A DNA stretch of 64,000 nt, taken from assembly GCF_006438825.1 (NCBI RefSeq), contig NZ_RCZP01000012.1, positions 1-64,000 of the forward strand, in the 5' to 3' direction. The notes under the pieces were generated by a model. The model was given only the letters and a program-made list of their open reading frames with translations, made no database searches and was not told the origin of the DNA. This DNA is from Muricoccus nepalensis. Lineage in GTDB: Bacteria; Pseudomonadota; Alphaproteobacteria; Acetobacterales; Acetobacteraceae. The translations under genes and the position numbers were made by a program. This document shows, piece by piece, positions 30,798-39,121 of the stretch (position 1 is its first letter; the number at the start of each line of letters is the position of its first letter).

Positions 30798-31958
30798 ATG
30801 GACGCCCTTCCGGCTCATCCCGCCCTGAACCTTCCCTTCGACGCCGAGGCCATCCTCGGCCGGCTGCGCCCCTGGGTGGAGTGCGAGAGCCCGACCTTCG
30901 ACGCCGCGGCCGTGAACCGGATGATGGACCTCGCCTCCCGCGACCTCGCGATGCTGGGCGCGCGGGTGGAGCGCGTCCCCGGGCGGATGGGCTTCGGCGA
31001 CGCGGTGCGCGCCCGCTTCCCGCACCCGGCGGGCAACGCGCCGGGCATCCTCGTGCTCGCGCATCTCGACACGGTCCATCCCGTCGGCACCCTCGCCGCC
31101 CTGCCCTTCCGGCGCGAGGAGGGGCGGTGCTACGGGCCCGGCATCTGCGACATGAAGGGCGGCACGCTGCTGGCGCTCGAGGCGCTGCGCGGGCTGGCAG
31201 CCGCGGGGATCGCCACGTCCCGCCCCGTGACCGTCCTCCTGACGCCCGACGAGGAGGTCGGCACCCCCTCCACCCGCGACCTGATCGAGGCCGAGGCCGC
31301 GCGCCACGCCGTGGTGCTGGTGCCCGAGCCCGGCCGGCCCGAGGGCGACAGCCCCATGGGCGGGGTGGTGACCGGCCGCTACGCCATCGCGCGCTTCAAC
31401 CTGCGCACCACCGGCCGCCCGAGCCACGCGGGCGCGAAGCTCGCCGACGGGCGCTCGGCCATCCGCGAGATGTGCCGCCAGATCCTCGCGGTCGAGGCGA
31501 TGACGACCGAGGCCGCCACCTACTCCGTCGGCGTGATCCGGGGCGGCCAATGGGTCAACTGCGTGGCCACCCATTGCGACGCCGAGGCCCTGACCATGGC
31601 CCGCCGCCAGGCCGACCTCGACGGCGCGGTGACGCGGATGCTCGGGCTGCGGGCCTCGGCGCCCGATACAGTGCTGGAGGTCCGCCGGGGCGTGACGCGC
31701 CCGGTCTGGGAACCCGACGCGGCGGTGATGGAGCTCTACGCCCGCGCCCGCGAGCTGGCCGCCGCCCTCGGCCACGGCATGGGGCACGAGAGCGCGGGCG
31801 GCGGCTCGGACGGGAACTTCACGGGGGCGATGGGCATTCCCACGCTCGACGGGCTGGGCGTGCTCGGCGCCGGCTACCACACGCTCGGGGAGTACATCCG
31901 CGAGGACAGCCTCGTCCCCCGCGCGCGGCTGCTGGCGGGGCTGCTGGCGAGCGTCTGA
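30798..31958 (+). CDS. M20-family metallopeptidase (carboxypeptidase G2-like)
   Basis: A 386-residue zinc hydrolase. The first metal His lies in VLAHLDTVHPVGT, the bridging Asp in GPGICDMKGGTLLALEAL, the general base Glu-Glu in TPDEEVGTPSTRD, a further ligand in VPEPGRP and the last His in GAGYHTLGEYI. HAGA and GGGSDGNF are present. The dimerisation domain starts near GRYAIARFNLRTTGRPSHAG. Likely removes a C-terminal amino acid from an N-acyl or folate-like substrate. No signal peptide, so cytosolic. ATG 30798. Confidence 0.92.
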   Translation: MDALPAHPALNLPFDAEAILGRLRPWVECESPTFDAAAVNRMMDLASRDLAMLGARVERVPGRMGFGDAVRARFPHPAGNAPGILVLAHLDTVHPVGTLAALPFRREEGRCYGPGICDMKGGTLLALEALRGLAAAGIATSRPVTVLLTPDEEVGTPSTRDLIEAEAARHAVVLVPEPGRPEGDSPMGGVVTGRYAIARFNLRTTGRPSHAGAKLADGRSAIREMCRQILAVEAMTTEAATYSVGVIRGGQWVNCVATHCDAEALTMARRQADLDGAVTRMLGLRASAPDTVLEVRRGVTRPVWEPDAAVMELYARARELAAALGHGMGHESAGGGSDGNFTGAMGIPTLDGLGVLGAGYHTLGEYIREDSLVPRARLLAGLLASV

Positions 31959-32043
31959 GGCGGCTTGCGCGCGGGGCTCGACGGCAGCCTTGCGCGTGGG
32001 GCGCGACGGCGCGATGAGGGCGCCCGGTCGAACCGATTTGGGA

Positions 32044-32277
32044 ATGAAAACCATGCCCCTGCGCGCCGCGCTGATCCTCTCCCTCGGAGCCCTCTGGGCC
32101 GGCCCCGCCCTCGCCCAGGGCGCCACCGGCTCCGTCTCGCGGCCGGGCTGGTCGCGCGGCGCCGCGCCGAGCTCCGACTTCAACGCCCAGGGCCAGCCGA
32201 TGACGCGGAGCGAGGCCCTGCGCCAGCGCGCCGCCGCCGCGCGCGGCCAGAACGGCCACCACCCCGCCCGCCGCTAA
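32044..32277 (+). CDS. Small secreted hypothetical protein
   Basis: A 77-residue exported protein: signal peptide MKTMPLRAALILSLGALWAG with a PALAQ cleavage site, then about 50 polar residues rich in Ser, Arg, Gln and Ala (WSRGAAPSSDFNAQGQPMTR). The start may be ATG 32044 or ATG 32053. No family recognised. The 3' end overlaps the convergent 2'-5' RNA ligase-like gene by 4 bases. Confidence 0.65.
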   Translation: MKTMPLRAALILSLGALWAGPALAQGATGSVSRPGWSRGAAPSSDFNAQGQPMTRSEALRQRAAAARGQNGHHPARR

Positions 32278-32795
32278 GGGGCGGCTCCGCCAGCAAAGGG
32301 AAGGCTCGCCGCCCGCTCCCAGGGGCCGCCGCGGTAGTGCCAGAGGAGCAGGCCCTCGCCGCGCGCCTCCCAGGGCTCGAACCCGGCGCTGAGGCTCGCG
32401 AGCAGGGCGGCCGCCGCCTCCGCCGTCACCTTGTTCTGGACGGTGACGTGGGGGCGGAAGCCCTGCGCGTCCTGGCGCGTCAGCCAGCCAGACCAGCAAT
32501 AGGCGAGCGCCTTGCGCAGCGCGAGGAGCGGCGGCGACGCGGCCTCCAGCGCCACGCCGCGGCCGAGGGAGCGGGGGCCGGTGAAGCGGACGTCGAAGGG
32601 CGCAGTCGACGCGCAGGCCGTGCGCAGCCCCGCCAGCACCTCGTCCAGCGCGTCGCCGGGCAGGGCGTGGAACAGGGTGAGATGCGCCGGGATCTGGTTG
32701 CGCTCGGGCGGGAAATGGGCGCGGCGCAGCGCGTCCAGCCGCGCGAAGGAGACCTCGTCGAAGCCGAGCGTGAGGATGAGCGGGTCGGCCGTCAC
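32274..32795 (-). CDS. 2'-5' RNA ligase (2H phosphoesterase) family protein
   Basis: A 173-residue protein of the 2H phosphoesterase superfamily. The two HxTx motifs are HLTLFHAL (about residue 38) and HVTVQNKV (about residue 115), the pair that acts on 2',3'-cyclic phosphates or joins tRNA halves in ThpR-like enzymes. The spacing and total length fit. Lone gene. Confidence 0.9.
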   Translation of the reverse strand: MTADPLILTLGFDEVSFARLDALRRAHFPPERNQIPAHLTLFHALPGDALDEVLAGLRTACASTAPFDVRFTGPRSLGRGVALEAASPPLLALRKALAYCWSGWLTRQDAQGFRPHVTVQNKVTAEAAAALLASLSAGFEPWEARGEGLLLWHYRGGPWERAASLPFAGGAAP

Positions 32796-32980
32796 CGGGC
32801 GCCGTCCGCGCGCCAGGGGGAGGGATGGGAGGGGTCGCGGCGCGTCAAGCGGTTCTCCGGTCCGGCCCGCTTGCGGCGCGGGGTCCAGGCCGTAGAAGGG
32901 GGCATCGCGGGTTTGGTTGCCGCGCCGGGCGGGCCGCGACCCGCTGGGCGGGCCGGCCCCTGCCGGGAGGGCCGCCGCGC

Positions 32981-34384
32981 ATGACCACGCTCCTGCAGGC
33001 CTTGCCCCTCCTGCTCCTGCTCGCGCTGCTCGCCTCGGGCCGGGCGGCGCCGGTTCCGGCCTGCCTCCTGGCGCTGGCGGCCTCCCTGCCCGGCGTCGCG
33101 CTCGCGCTGCCGGAGGGGACGCCCCTGCCCCGCTTCCTCGCGGCCGAGACGCTCCGCGCCGCCTATCTCGGCGTCCAGCCCGTGGTGATCCTGGCGGGCG
33201 GGCTGCTGTTCAGCCTCGCCGTCGCGCCGCGGGCGGAGGAGCCCGTGCCCGCCTCGCCGCGGCGCGCCTACCTCATGATCCTCGCGGGGTCCTTCGTGGA
33301 GAGCGTGACGGGCTTCGCGGTGGGCGCGGTCTTCGCCCTCGGCGCGCTGCGGGCCATGGGGCTGCGCGGCGGTCCCGCGGGACTGCTCGCGCTGCTCTCG
33401 CTGTGGCTGGTGCCCTGGGGCGGGCTGGGGCCGGGGCTCGCGCTCGGCGCCGCGCTGGCCGGGCGGCCGGTGGCGGAGGTCTCGCTCGTCACCGCCATCC
33501 CCCAGGCCGCCTGGCTGATGGCCCTGCCGCCGGTCGCCTGGGCGGCGCTGGCGCGGGCCGGGCTACCCGTGCCGGCGCGGGAGCGGCTCGCGCAGACGGG
33601 GATGCAGGCGGCGCTGGCGGCCCTGGTGCTGCTCGGCGCCCGGGTGCTGCCGCCGGAGACGGTGGCGCTGGCCGCGAGCGGCGCGGTGCTGCTGCCGGCG
33701 CTGTGGCGCCTCGCCCCGCCGCGGGGGGCCGAGGCGCGGCGCCGGGCCCTCGCCGCGCTCGGCCCCTGGGCGCTGCTCAGCGCGCTGCTGCTGCTCGCGC
33801 GGTCCTGGCACGGCGCGCCCGCCTGGAAGCCCTATCCCGACCTGCCGGCGGTGCCCGTCACGCACGTGGCGGTCGTGCTCTGGGCGGTCTCGCTCGGCTT
33901 CCTGGCCGCGCGGCGCGACGGGGCGGGGCTGCTGGGCGAGGCGATGCGACGGATGCGGCGGCCGGCGGCGGCGATGATCCTCTACGTGCTGCTCGGCCGG
34001 TGGATCGCGGGCTCGGGGGTCGCGACCGCGCTGGCGGGGGCCATGGCGGGCGCCCTCGGACCGCTCGCGCCCTACGCCATCCCGCCGCTCGGGTTCCTGG
34101 CGGGGATGGTCACCGGCAGCAACGTCGGCGCGGCCTCCTCGCTGATGCCGGTGCAGGCGGGGCTCGGGCTGGCCACGGGGCTGCCGCCCTGGCTGGCGCC
34201 GGGGCTGCACAACTTCGCGGGCAGCGTGGGCGCCATGCACTCCTTCGCCACCACCGCGATGGTCTGCGGGCTGCTCGCGGACGGCACGCGCCCGGCCACC
34301 CTCTGGCGCGCCGCCCTGCCCGCGGTCCTCTCGGCCATGGCGGCGGGCTGGGCGGCGGTGGCGCTGCTGCCGCGGCTGGCGTAG
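32981..34384 (+). CDS. L-lactate permease (LctP) family transporter
   Basis: A 467-residue protein with roughly twelve transmembrane segments. LctP-like landmarks are GSFVESVTGFAVGAVFALGA, where the family has FIEG..GFG, and FLAGMVTGSNVGAASSLMPV, where it has TGS...N. It is shorter than E. coli LldP (551 residues). The family imports lactate or glycolate; the lineage here is distant, so the substrate is open. Followed after 9 bases by the DNA glycosylase gene. Confidence 0.82.
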   Translation: MTTLLQALPLLLLLALLASGRAAPVPACLLALAASLPGVALALPEGTPLPRFLAAETLRAAYLGVQPVVILAGGLLFSLAVAPRAEEPVPASPRRAYLMILAGSFVESVTGFAVGAVFALGALRAMGLRGGPAGLLALLSLWLVPWGGLGPGLALGAALAGRPVAEVSLVTAIPQAAWLMALPPVAWAALARAGLPVPARERLAQTGMQAALAALVLLGARVLPPETVALAASGAVLLPALWRLAPPRGAEARRRALAALGPWALLSALLLLARSWHGAPAWKPYPDLPAVPVTHVAVVLWAVSLGFLAARRDGAGLLGEAMRRMRRPAAAMILYVLLGRWIAGSGVATALAGAMAGALGPLAPYAIPPLGFLAGMVTGSNVGAASSLMPVQAGLGLATGLPPWLAPGLHNFAGSVGAMHSFATTAMVCGLLADGTRPATLWRAALPAVLSAMAAGWAAVALLPRLA

Positions 34385-34393
34385 GGGGGTGGC

Positions 34394-35038
34394 ATGAGCG
34401 CCCGCGCCGCCCGCCAGCACCTTCTCGCCGACCCCGTGCTCGGCCCCGTCGTCGCGCAGGTCGGCGCCATGGCGCTGAAGCCCGTGAAGGGGCGCGAGCC
34501 CTACGAGGCGCTCGTGCGCGCCATCGCCCACCAGCAGGTCCACGGCAAGGCCGCGGAGGCGATGCTCAACCGCCTGATCGCCCACGCCCCCAACGCGCCC
34601 TTCCCGACGCCGGAGCAGGTGCTGGCGCTGCCCGACGGCGCGCTGCGGGCCTGCGGCTTCTCCGGCGCCAAGCAGGCGGCGATCCTGGACATCGCCCACA
34701 AGTCCGCGGCCGGCTGGGTGCCCACGCGCCGCGCCGCCGCGCGCCTGTCGGACGAGGCGCTGATCGAGCGGCTGGTGGCGCTGCGCGGCGTCGGGCGCTG
34801 GACGGTGGAGATGCTCCTTATCTTCACCCTCGGCCGGCCCGACATCCTGCCGGTGGATGACTTCGGCGTGCGCGAGGGCTACCGCGTCGCGGCCGGGCTG
34901 GAGGCGCAGCCCAGGCCGAAGGAGCTGGCCGCGATCGGGCAGCGCTGGGCGCCCTTCCGCTCGGCCGCCGCCTGGTACCTGTGGCGCGCGGCCGACCTCA
35001 ACAAGGCCGGGCGCTTCCGCGTGCCGGCGGCGATGTAG
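34394..35038 (+). CDS. DNA-3-methyladenine glycosylase II (AlkA/Mag-like)
   Basis: A 214-residue HhH-GPD base-excision glycosylase. The helix-hairpin-helix is LRGVGRWTVEMLLIFTLGRP (from residue 130), followed by the catalytic Asp in LPVDDFGVREGY (Asp155/156). EALVRAIAHQQVHGKAAEAM matches the start of the HhH-GPD domain. It lacks the N-terminal domain of E. coli AlkA, as the yeast Mag1-like class does. It removes alkylated purines from DNA. No Ada-box regulator is nearby. Confidence 0.92.
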   Translation: MSARAARQHLLADPVLGPVVAQVGAMALKPVKGREPYEALVRAIAHQQVHGKAAEAMLNRLIAHAPNAPFPTPEQVLALPDGALRACGFSGAKQAAILDIAHKSAAGWVPTRRAAARLSDEALIERLVALRGVGRWTVEMLLIFTLGRPDILPVDDFGVREGYRVAAGLEAQPRPKELAAIGQRWAPFRSAAAWYLWRAADLNKAGRFRVPAAM

Positions 35039-35042
35039 CGGC

Positions 35043-35795
35043 TCAGATCCGGAAGAAGCCCTCGAGCACCGCGGCGAAGGCCTCGGGCTGGTCGGCGTGC
35101 ACCCAGTGGCCAGCACCCTTGACCGTGAGGAAGCGCGCGGCGGGGAAGAGGTCCCGGATGGCCGGCCGGTTCTCCTCCCGGACGTAGCCGGACCGCTCGC
35201 CGGAGACGAAGAGGGACGGCCCCTCGAAGCGCGCGCCCGCGGGCGGCGACCAGTCGAGGATCGCGCCCATCGAGGCCGCGATGCCCTCGATCCCGATGCG
35301 CCAGCCCGAGCCGTCGGGCAGGCGGTTGCTGATGATGAAGGCGCGCGTCGCGGGGTCGGGCTCGGCCTCGGCGAGGGCGGCGTCGGCCGCGGCACGGCTC
35401 GCGCCCGCGGGCACCGCGCGCATCGCCGCCAGCAGCGCGCCGTAGCGCGGCGGGTAGGCGACGGGGGCGATGTCCGAGACCACGAGCCGCCCGACGAGGA
35501 CCGGCGCGGTGAGGGCGAGCATCATCGCGGCCTTGCCCCCCATGGAGTGCCCCATCACGTCCGCGCCCGAGACCCCGCGCGCGAGGAGCGTCTCGGCGAC
35601 GTCCCCGGCCATGGAGCGGTAGTCCATCCGCGGAGCGTGCGGGCTCGTGCCGTGGTTGGGCATGTCCACCACGACGACCCGCCGGTGCGCGGCGAGGCGG
35701 CGGCTGAGCGCGCCGAAGTTGCGGCCTTGGCCGAAGAGGCCGTGCAGCAGGACGAGGGGGCGCCCCTGCCCGGCCTCGGACGCGTTCAGGATCAT
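35043..35795 (-). CDS. Alpha/beta hydrolase (YbfF/ABHD11-like)
   Basis: A 250-residue esterase. The oxyanion motif is LLHGLFGQGRNFGALSRRLA, with DMPNHGTSPH, the nucleophile Ser in VMGHSMGGKAAMMLAL and His in KGAGHWVHADQPEAF. NHG.S and GHSMGGK are typical of the YbfF/ABHD11 group (acyl-CoA or short-chain esterases). It begins 4 bases after the EamA gene and ends the three-gene unit with the quinone reductase. Confidence 0.92.
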   Translation of the reverse strand: MILNASEAGQGRPLVLLHGLFGQGRNFGALSRRLAAHRRVVVVDMPNHGTSPHAPRMDYRSMAGDVAETLLARGVSGADVMGHSMGGKAAMMLALTAPVLVGRLVVSDIAPVAYPPRYGALLAAMRAVPAGASRAAADAALAEAEPDPATRAFIISNRLPDGSGWRIGIEGIAASMGAILDWSPPAGARFEGPSLFVSGERSGYVREENRPAIRDLFPAARFLTVKGAGHWVHADQPEAFAAVLEGFFRI

Positions 35796-35799
35796 CGGC

Positions 35800-36687
35800 T
35801 CACCCCCGCACCGCCACCACCACCCCGGCCGCGATCAGCGCGCCGCCGAGCCAGACGTCCCATCCCACGGCCTCCCCGAGCCAGAGCGCGCCGGTGGCGA
35901 CGCCGATCACCGGCCCGAGCATGAACCCGACCGAGGCCACGGTGGAGGGCAGCCGCCGCCCGGCCTCGATCACGCACCAGGTGCCGACCGGCGCCGCGAC
36001 GAGCCCGATGAAGGCGGCGTGGGGCAGCGCGTGAAGGCCGAGGCCGCCCGCGGGTTCGCGCAGCAGCGCGAGGGGGACGAGGACCAGCAGGGCGACGCCG
36101 AAGCAGAAGGGCAGCAGCTCCATCATCGGCCGCGCGGGCGGCAGGCGCCGCGTCGTGATGATGGAGATGCTCCAGAGAAGCGCCGCCGTGACCAGCAGCG
36201 CGTTCGCGAGCACGACCCCGGGGCTGGACCAGTCGATCGACCAGGGGCCGAGCAGCACCGCGGCGCCCGCCAGCGCCAGCGCCGCCGCGATCCAGCGGAC
36301 GCGCGACACGCGCTCGCCGAGCACGAGCACCGAGAGCGGCACGAGCCAGTAGATCGTGACGTTCGACAGCACCGCGATCCGCCCCGAGGGCAGCGCGGCC
36401 AGCGCGACATGGGTGAGCGCGAAGAAGGCGCCGAGCTGCAGCAGCCCGACCGCCAGCACCGCCGGCCAGTCGCGCCGCCCCGGCCAGGAGAGGCGCCCGA
36501 GCGCGAGCAGCAGGAGCCCGACGCCGAGCGCGGCCAGCCCCGCCCGGCTGGTCGCGAACCAGAGCGGCGTCGCGTCGCGGAGCGCGTCCTTGGTGATGGG
36601 CCAGCCGGCGCCGAAGAGCACGACGCCGAGGGCGAGGACCCGGAGGTCGCGGAGCCGGACGCCCCGCTCCTCCCCGCCGTTGCTCAC
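35800..36687 (-). CDS. EamA-family (DMT) transporter
   Basis: A 295-residue membrane protein with ten transmembrane helices in two EamA repeats. WPITKDALRDATPLWFATSR opens the first repeat and PVGTWCVIEAGRRLPSTVAS leads into the last helices (GPVIGVATGALWLGEAVGWD). The family exports amino acids or metabolites. It starts 4 bases after the quinone oxidoreductase stop. Confidence 0.92.
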   Translation of the reverse strand: MSNGGEERGVRLRDLRVLALGVVLFGAGWPITKDALRDATPLWFATSRAGLAALGVGLLLLALGRLSWPGRRDWPAVLAVGLLQLGAFFALTHVALAALPSGRIAVLSNVTIYWLVPLSVLVLGERVSRVRWIAAALALAGAAVLLGPWSIDWSSPGVVLANALLVTAALLWSISIITTRRLPPARPMMELLPFCFGVALLVLVPLALLREPAGGLGLHALPHAAFIGLVAAPVGTWCVIEAGRRLPSTVASVGFMLGPVIGVATGALWLGEAVGWDVWLGGALIAAGVVVAVRG

Positions 36688-36691
36688 GGGT

Positions 36692-37696
36692 TCAGCCGAG
36701 GGTGAGGACGATCTTGCCGATATGCGCGCTGCTCTCCATCAGCCGGTGCGCGGCCGCGGCGTCCGCGAGCGGGAAGGTCTCGTGCACGCGCGGGCCGACG
36801 CGGCCGGCCGAGAGCGCGGGCCAGACCTTCTCCTCCAGCGCGCGGGCGATCTCGCCCTTCTCGGCGGTGCTGCGCGGCCGCATCGTGCTGCCGGTGACGA
36901 CGAGGCGCTTGAGCATGATCGGGCGGATGTCCGCGCGCTCCACCTCGTTGCCGCCCATGGTCGCGATGATCACCAGCCGGCCGTCCATCCCGAGCACGCG
37001 GAGGTTGCGCTGGAAATAGGGCGCGCCGAGCATGTCGAGCACGACGTCGGCGCCCTTGGGGCCGGCCACGCGCTTCATCTCCTCGACGAAGTCCTGCGTC
37101 TTGTAGTCGAAGGCCTCCTCCGCGCCGAACTCGAGGCAGGCCGCGACCTTCTCCGCGCTGCCGGCGGTCGCGAAGGCGCGGGCGCCGAACTCGCGCGCGA
37201 GTTGCAGGGCGGTGGAGCCGATGCCGGAGGTGCCGCCGTGCACCAGCATCGTCTCCCCGGCCTTGAGGCGCCCGTGCACGAAGAGGTTCACCCAGACCGT
37301 GAAGAAGGTCTCGGGGATGGCTGCGGCGCGCACGGCGTCAAAGCCCTCCGGCCAGGGCAGGGTCTGCGTCTCGGGGGCGACCGTGTATTCCGCGTAGCCG
37401 CCACCGTTCGTCAGGGCGCAGACGCGGTCGCCGGGCTTGTAGCGCGCGGCGGCGGAGCCGGTGGCCACCACCTCGCCCGCGACCTCGAGGCCGATGACGG
37501 GGCTCGCGCCCTTGGGCGGGGGGTAGTGGCCCAGGCGCTGCGCCACGTCCGGCCGGTTCACGCCGGCGGCGAGCACGCGGATGAGCACCTCGTCGGCCTT
37601 CGGCACCGGCAGGGGGCCGGTCTGCGGCACCAGCACCTCCGGCCCGCCGCCCTCCCCGTGGGCGATGAAGGTCATGGTCTCGGGAAGGCTCGGCAT
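36692..37696 (-). CDS. NAD(P)H quinone oxidoreductase (zeta-crystallin type)
   Basis: A 334-residue medium-chain dehydrogenase without zinc ligands. The N-terminal GroES-like domain has LIRVLAAGVNRPDVAQRLGH and GLEVAGEVVATG. The nucleotide-binding domain has MLVHGGTSGIGSTALQLARE and, later, GADVVLDMLGAPYFQRNLRV. The PIG3-like signature KRLVVTGSTMRPRS is present, so the PIG3 branch is likely. Reduces quinones or enones with NADPH. First gene of a three-gene minus-strand unit. Confidence 0.93.
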   Translation of the reverse strand: MPSLPETMTFIAHGEGGGPEVLVPQTGPLPVPKADEVLIRVLAAGVNRPDVAQRLGHYPPPKGASPVIGLEVAGEVVATGSAAARYKPGDRVCALTNGGGYAEYTVAPETQTLPWPEGFDAVRAAAIPETFFTVWVNLFVHGRLKAGETMLVHGGTSGIGSTALQLAREFGARAFATAGSAEKVAACLEFGAEEAFDYKTQDFVEEMKRVAGPKGADVVLDMLGAPYFQRNLRVLGMDGRLVIIATMGGNEVERADIRPIMLKRLVVTGSTMRPRSTAEKGEIARALEEKVWPALSAGRVGPRVHETFPLADAAAAHRLMESSAHIGKIVLTLG

Positions 37697-37857
37697 CGGG
37701 AACTCCGTCGGCGGGGGCGGCGGAAGGTCGGCGCGGCGCCCCCGGCCGTCAAGCCGCCGCGCCGCCTGCCGCGCTGCCTGCTCCGGGGCCTTGCGCGGCG
37801 GCGCCCCAGCGGCGACCATTGCGGCGCCCACCGAGAGCCGAGAGGAAGAGAGGCCCC

Positions 37858-39108
37858 ATGCGCCCGGCCGCGCCGCGCCGCCGCCTGCTCGCCGCCGCGG
37901 CCCTCCTCGCCAGCGCCCGGGGCGCCGCCGCCCAGGCCCCTGCCCCACCCGCGGCCAGCGCCGCGGCGGAGTGGCGCTTCGGCGCGATCTACCCGCTCTC
38001 GGGCGCGCCCGCGCTGCTCGGTGACGAATCCTTCCGAGGGCTGGAGATGGCCGTCGAGGAGCGCAACGCCGCCGGCGGGCTGCTCGGCCGCCCGGTCCGC
38101 CTATTGCGCGCTGACGCGGCGGACGAGGCGGCGGCGGTGGGTGAGGCGCGGCGGCTGGGCGGGGCGGAGAAGGTGTCCGCACTCTTCGGCACCCACGGCT
38201 CCACCCTCTCCTTCGCCGCGACCCAGGCGAGCGAGGCGCAGGGGCTTCCCTATTTCGAGCTCGGCGCCGTCGCCGACAGCATCACGGAGCGCGGCTTCCG
38301 CAACCTCTACCGCACCTGCCCGCGCGCGAGCGACTTCGCCCGCCTGACCGCGAGCGCGATGGAGGAGGTCCTCGCGCCGCTGCTCGGCCGCCCGCGCGCC
38401 TCGCTCCGCACCGCGCTGCTCTACGAGGACGCCCTCTACGGCAACTCGGTCGCGGAGACGCAGACGGCGCGGCTGCGCGAGGCGGGGATCGAGGCGGTGG
38501 AGCGCATCGCCTATCCGCCGCGCACCGGCGACCTCTCGGGCGCCGTGCAGCGGCTGCGCGAGGCCTCGACGGAGGTGCTGCTGCACACGGCCGGCCAGAA
38601 CGACCCCATCCTTCTCTTCCGCACGATGCGCGAAGTCGGCTGGCGCCCGCGCATGGTGGTCGGCAGCGGCGCCGGCTACAGCCTGGCCGACACGGCGCGC
38701 GCCGTCGGCGCCGGCTTCGAGGGGGTGATGAGCATCGACTTCCCGGCCTTCGCCATCGCCGAGCGCGTGGCGCCCGGGAACGCCGCCTTCGCCGAGGCCT
38801 ACCGCCGCCGCTATGGCGCCGACCCGCGCTCGGGCCACAGCCTCGCGAACTTCTGCGGGGCCCGCGTCGCGCTCGACGGCATCCAGCGCGCCGGCGGGCT
38901 CGACAAGGACCGGCTGCGCGCGGCCATGCTCGCGACCGACATCGCCGAGGAGGGCACCCCGAACGGCTGGGGCGCCGCCTTCGACGAGCGCGGCCAGAAC
39001 ACGCGGGCGCGCCCCTGCCTCATGCAGTGGCAGGACGGGCGCCTCGTCACCATCCACCCCGAGGCCGCCGCCGTCGCGCCCGCCCGCGCCCGGCTCGGCA
39101 CCGACTGA
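37858..39108 (+). CDS. Periplasmic substrate-binding protein (LivK / branched-chain type)
   Basis: A 416-residue receptor of the Peripla_BP_6 family. The signal peptide shows APRRRLLAAAALLASARGAA followed by AQAPAP. The mature part starts WRFGAIYPLSGAPALLGDES, then MAVEERNAAGGLLGRPVRLL, GGAEKVSALFGTHGSTLSFA and LRTALLYEDALYGNSVAETQ. The fold binds amino acids, amides or urea. No permease or ATPase of an ABC importer is adjacent. It is followed after 13 bases by an amidohydrolase that may act on its ligand. Confidence 0.92.
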   Translation: MRPAAPRRRLLAAAALLASARGAAAQAPAPPAASAAAEWRFGAIYPLSGAPALLGDESFRGLEMAVEERNAAGGLLGRPVRLLRADAADEAAAVGEARRLGGAEKVSALFGTHGSTLSFAATQASEAQGLPYFELGAVADSITERGFRNLYRTCPRASDFARLTASAMEEVLAPLLGRPRASLRTALLYEDALYGNSVAETQTARLREAGIEAVERIAYPPRTGDLSGAVQRLREASTEVLLHTAGQNDPILLFRTMREVGWRPRMVVGSGAGYSLADTARAVGAGFEGVMSIDFPAFAIAERVAPGNAAFAEAYRRRYGADPRSGHSLANFCGARVALDGIQRAGGLDKDRLRAAMLATDIAEEGTPNGWGAAFDERGQNTRARPCLMQWQDGRLVTIHPEAAAVAPARARLGTD

Positions 39109-39121
39109 AGGAGCATCGATC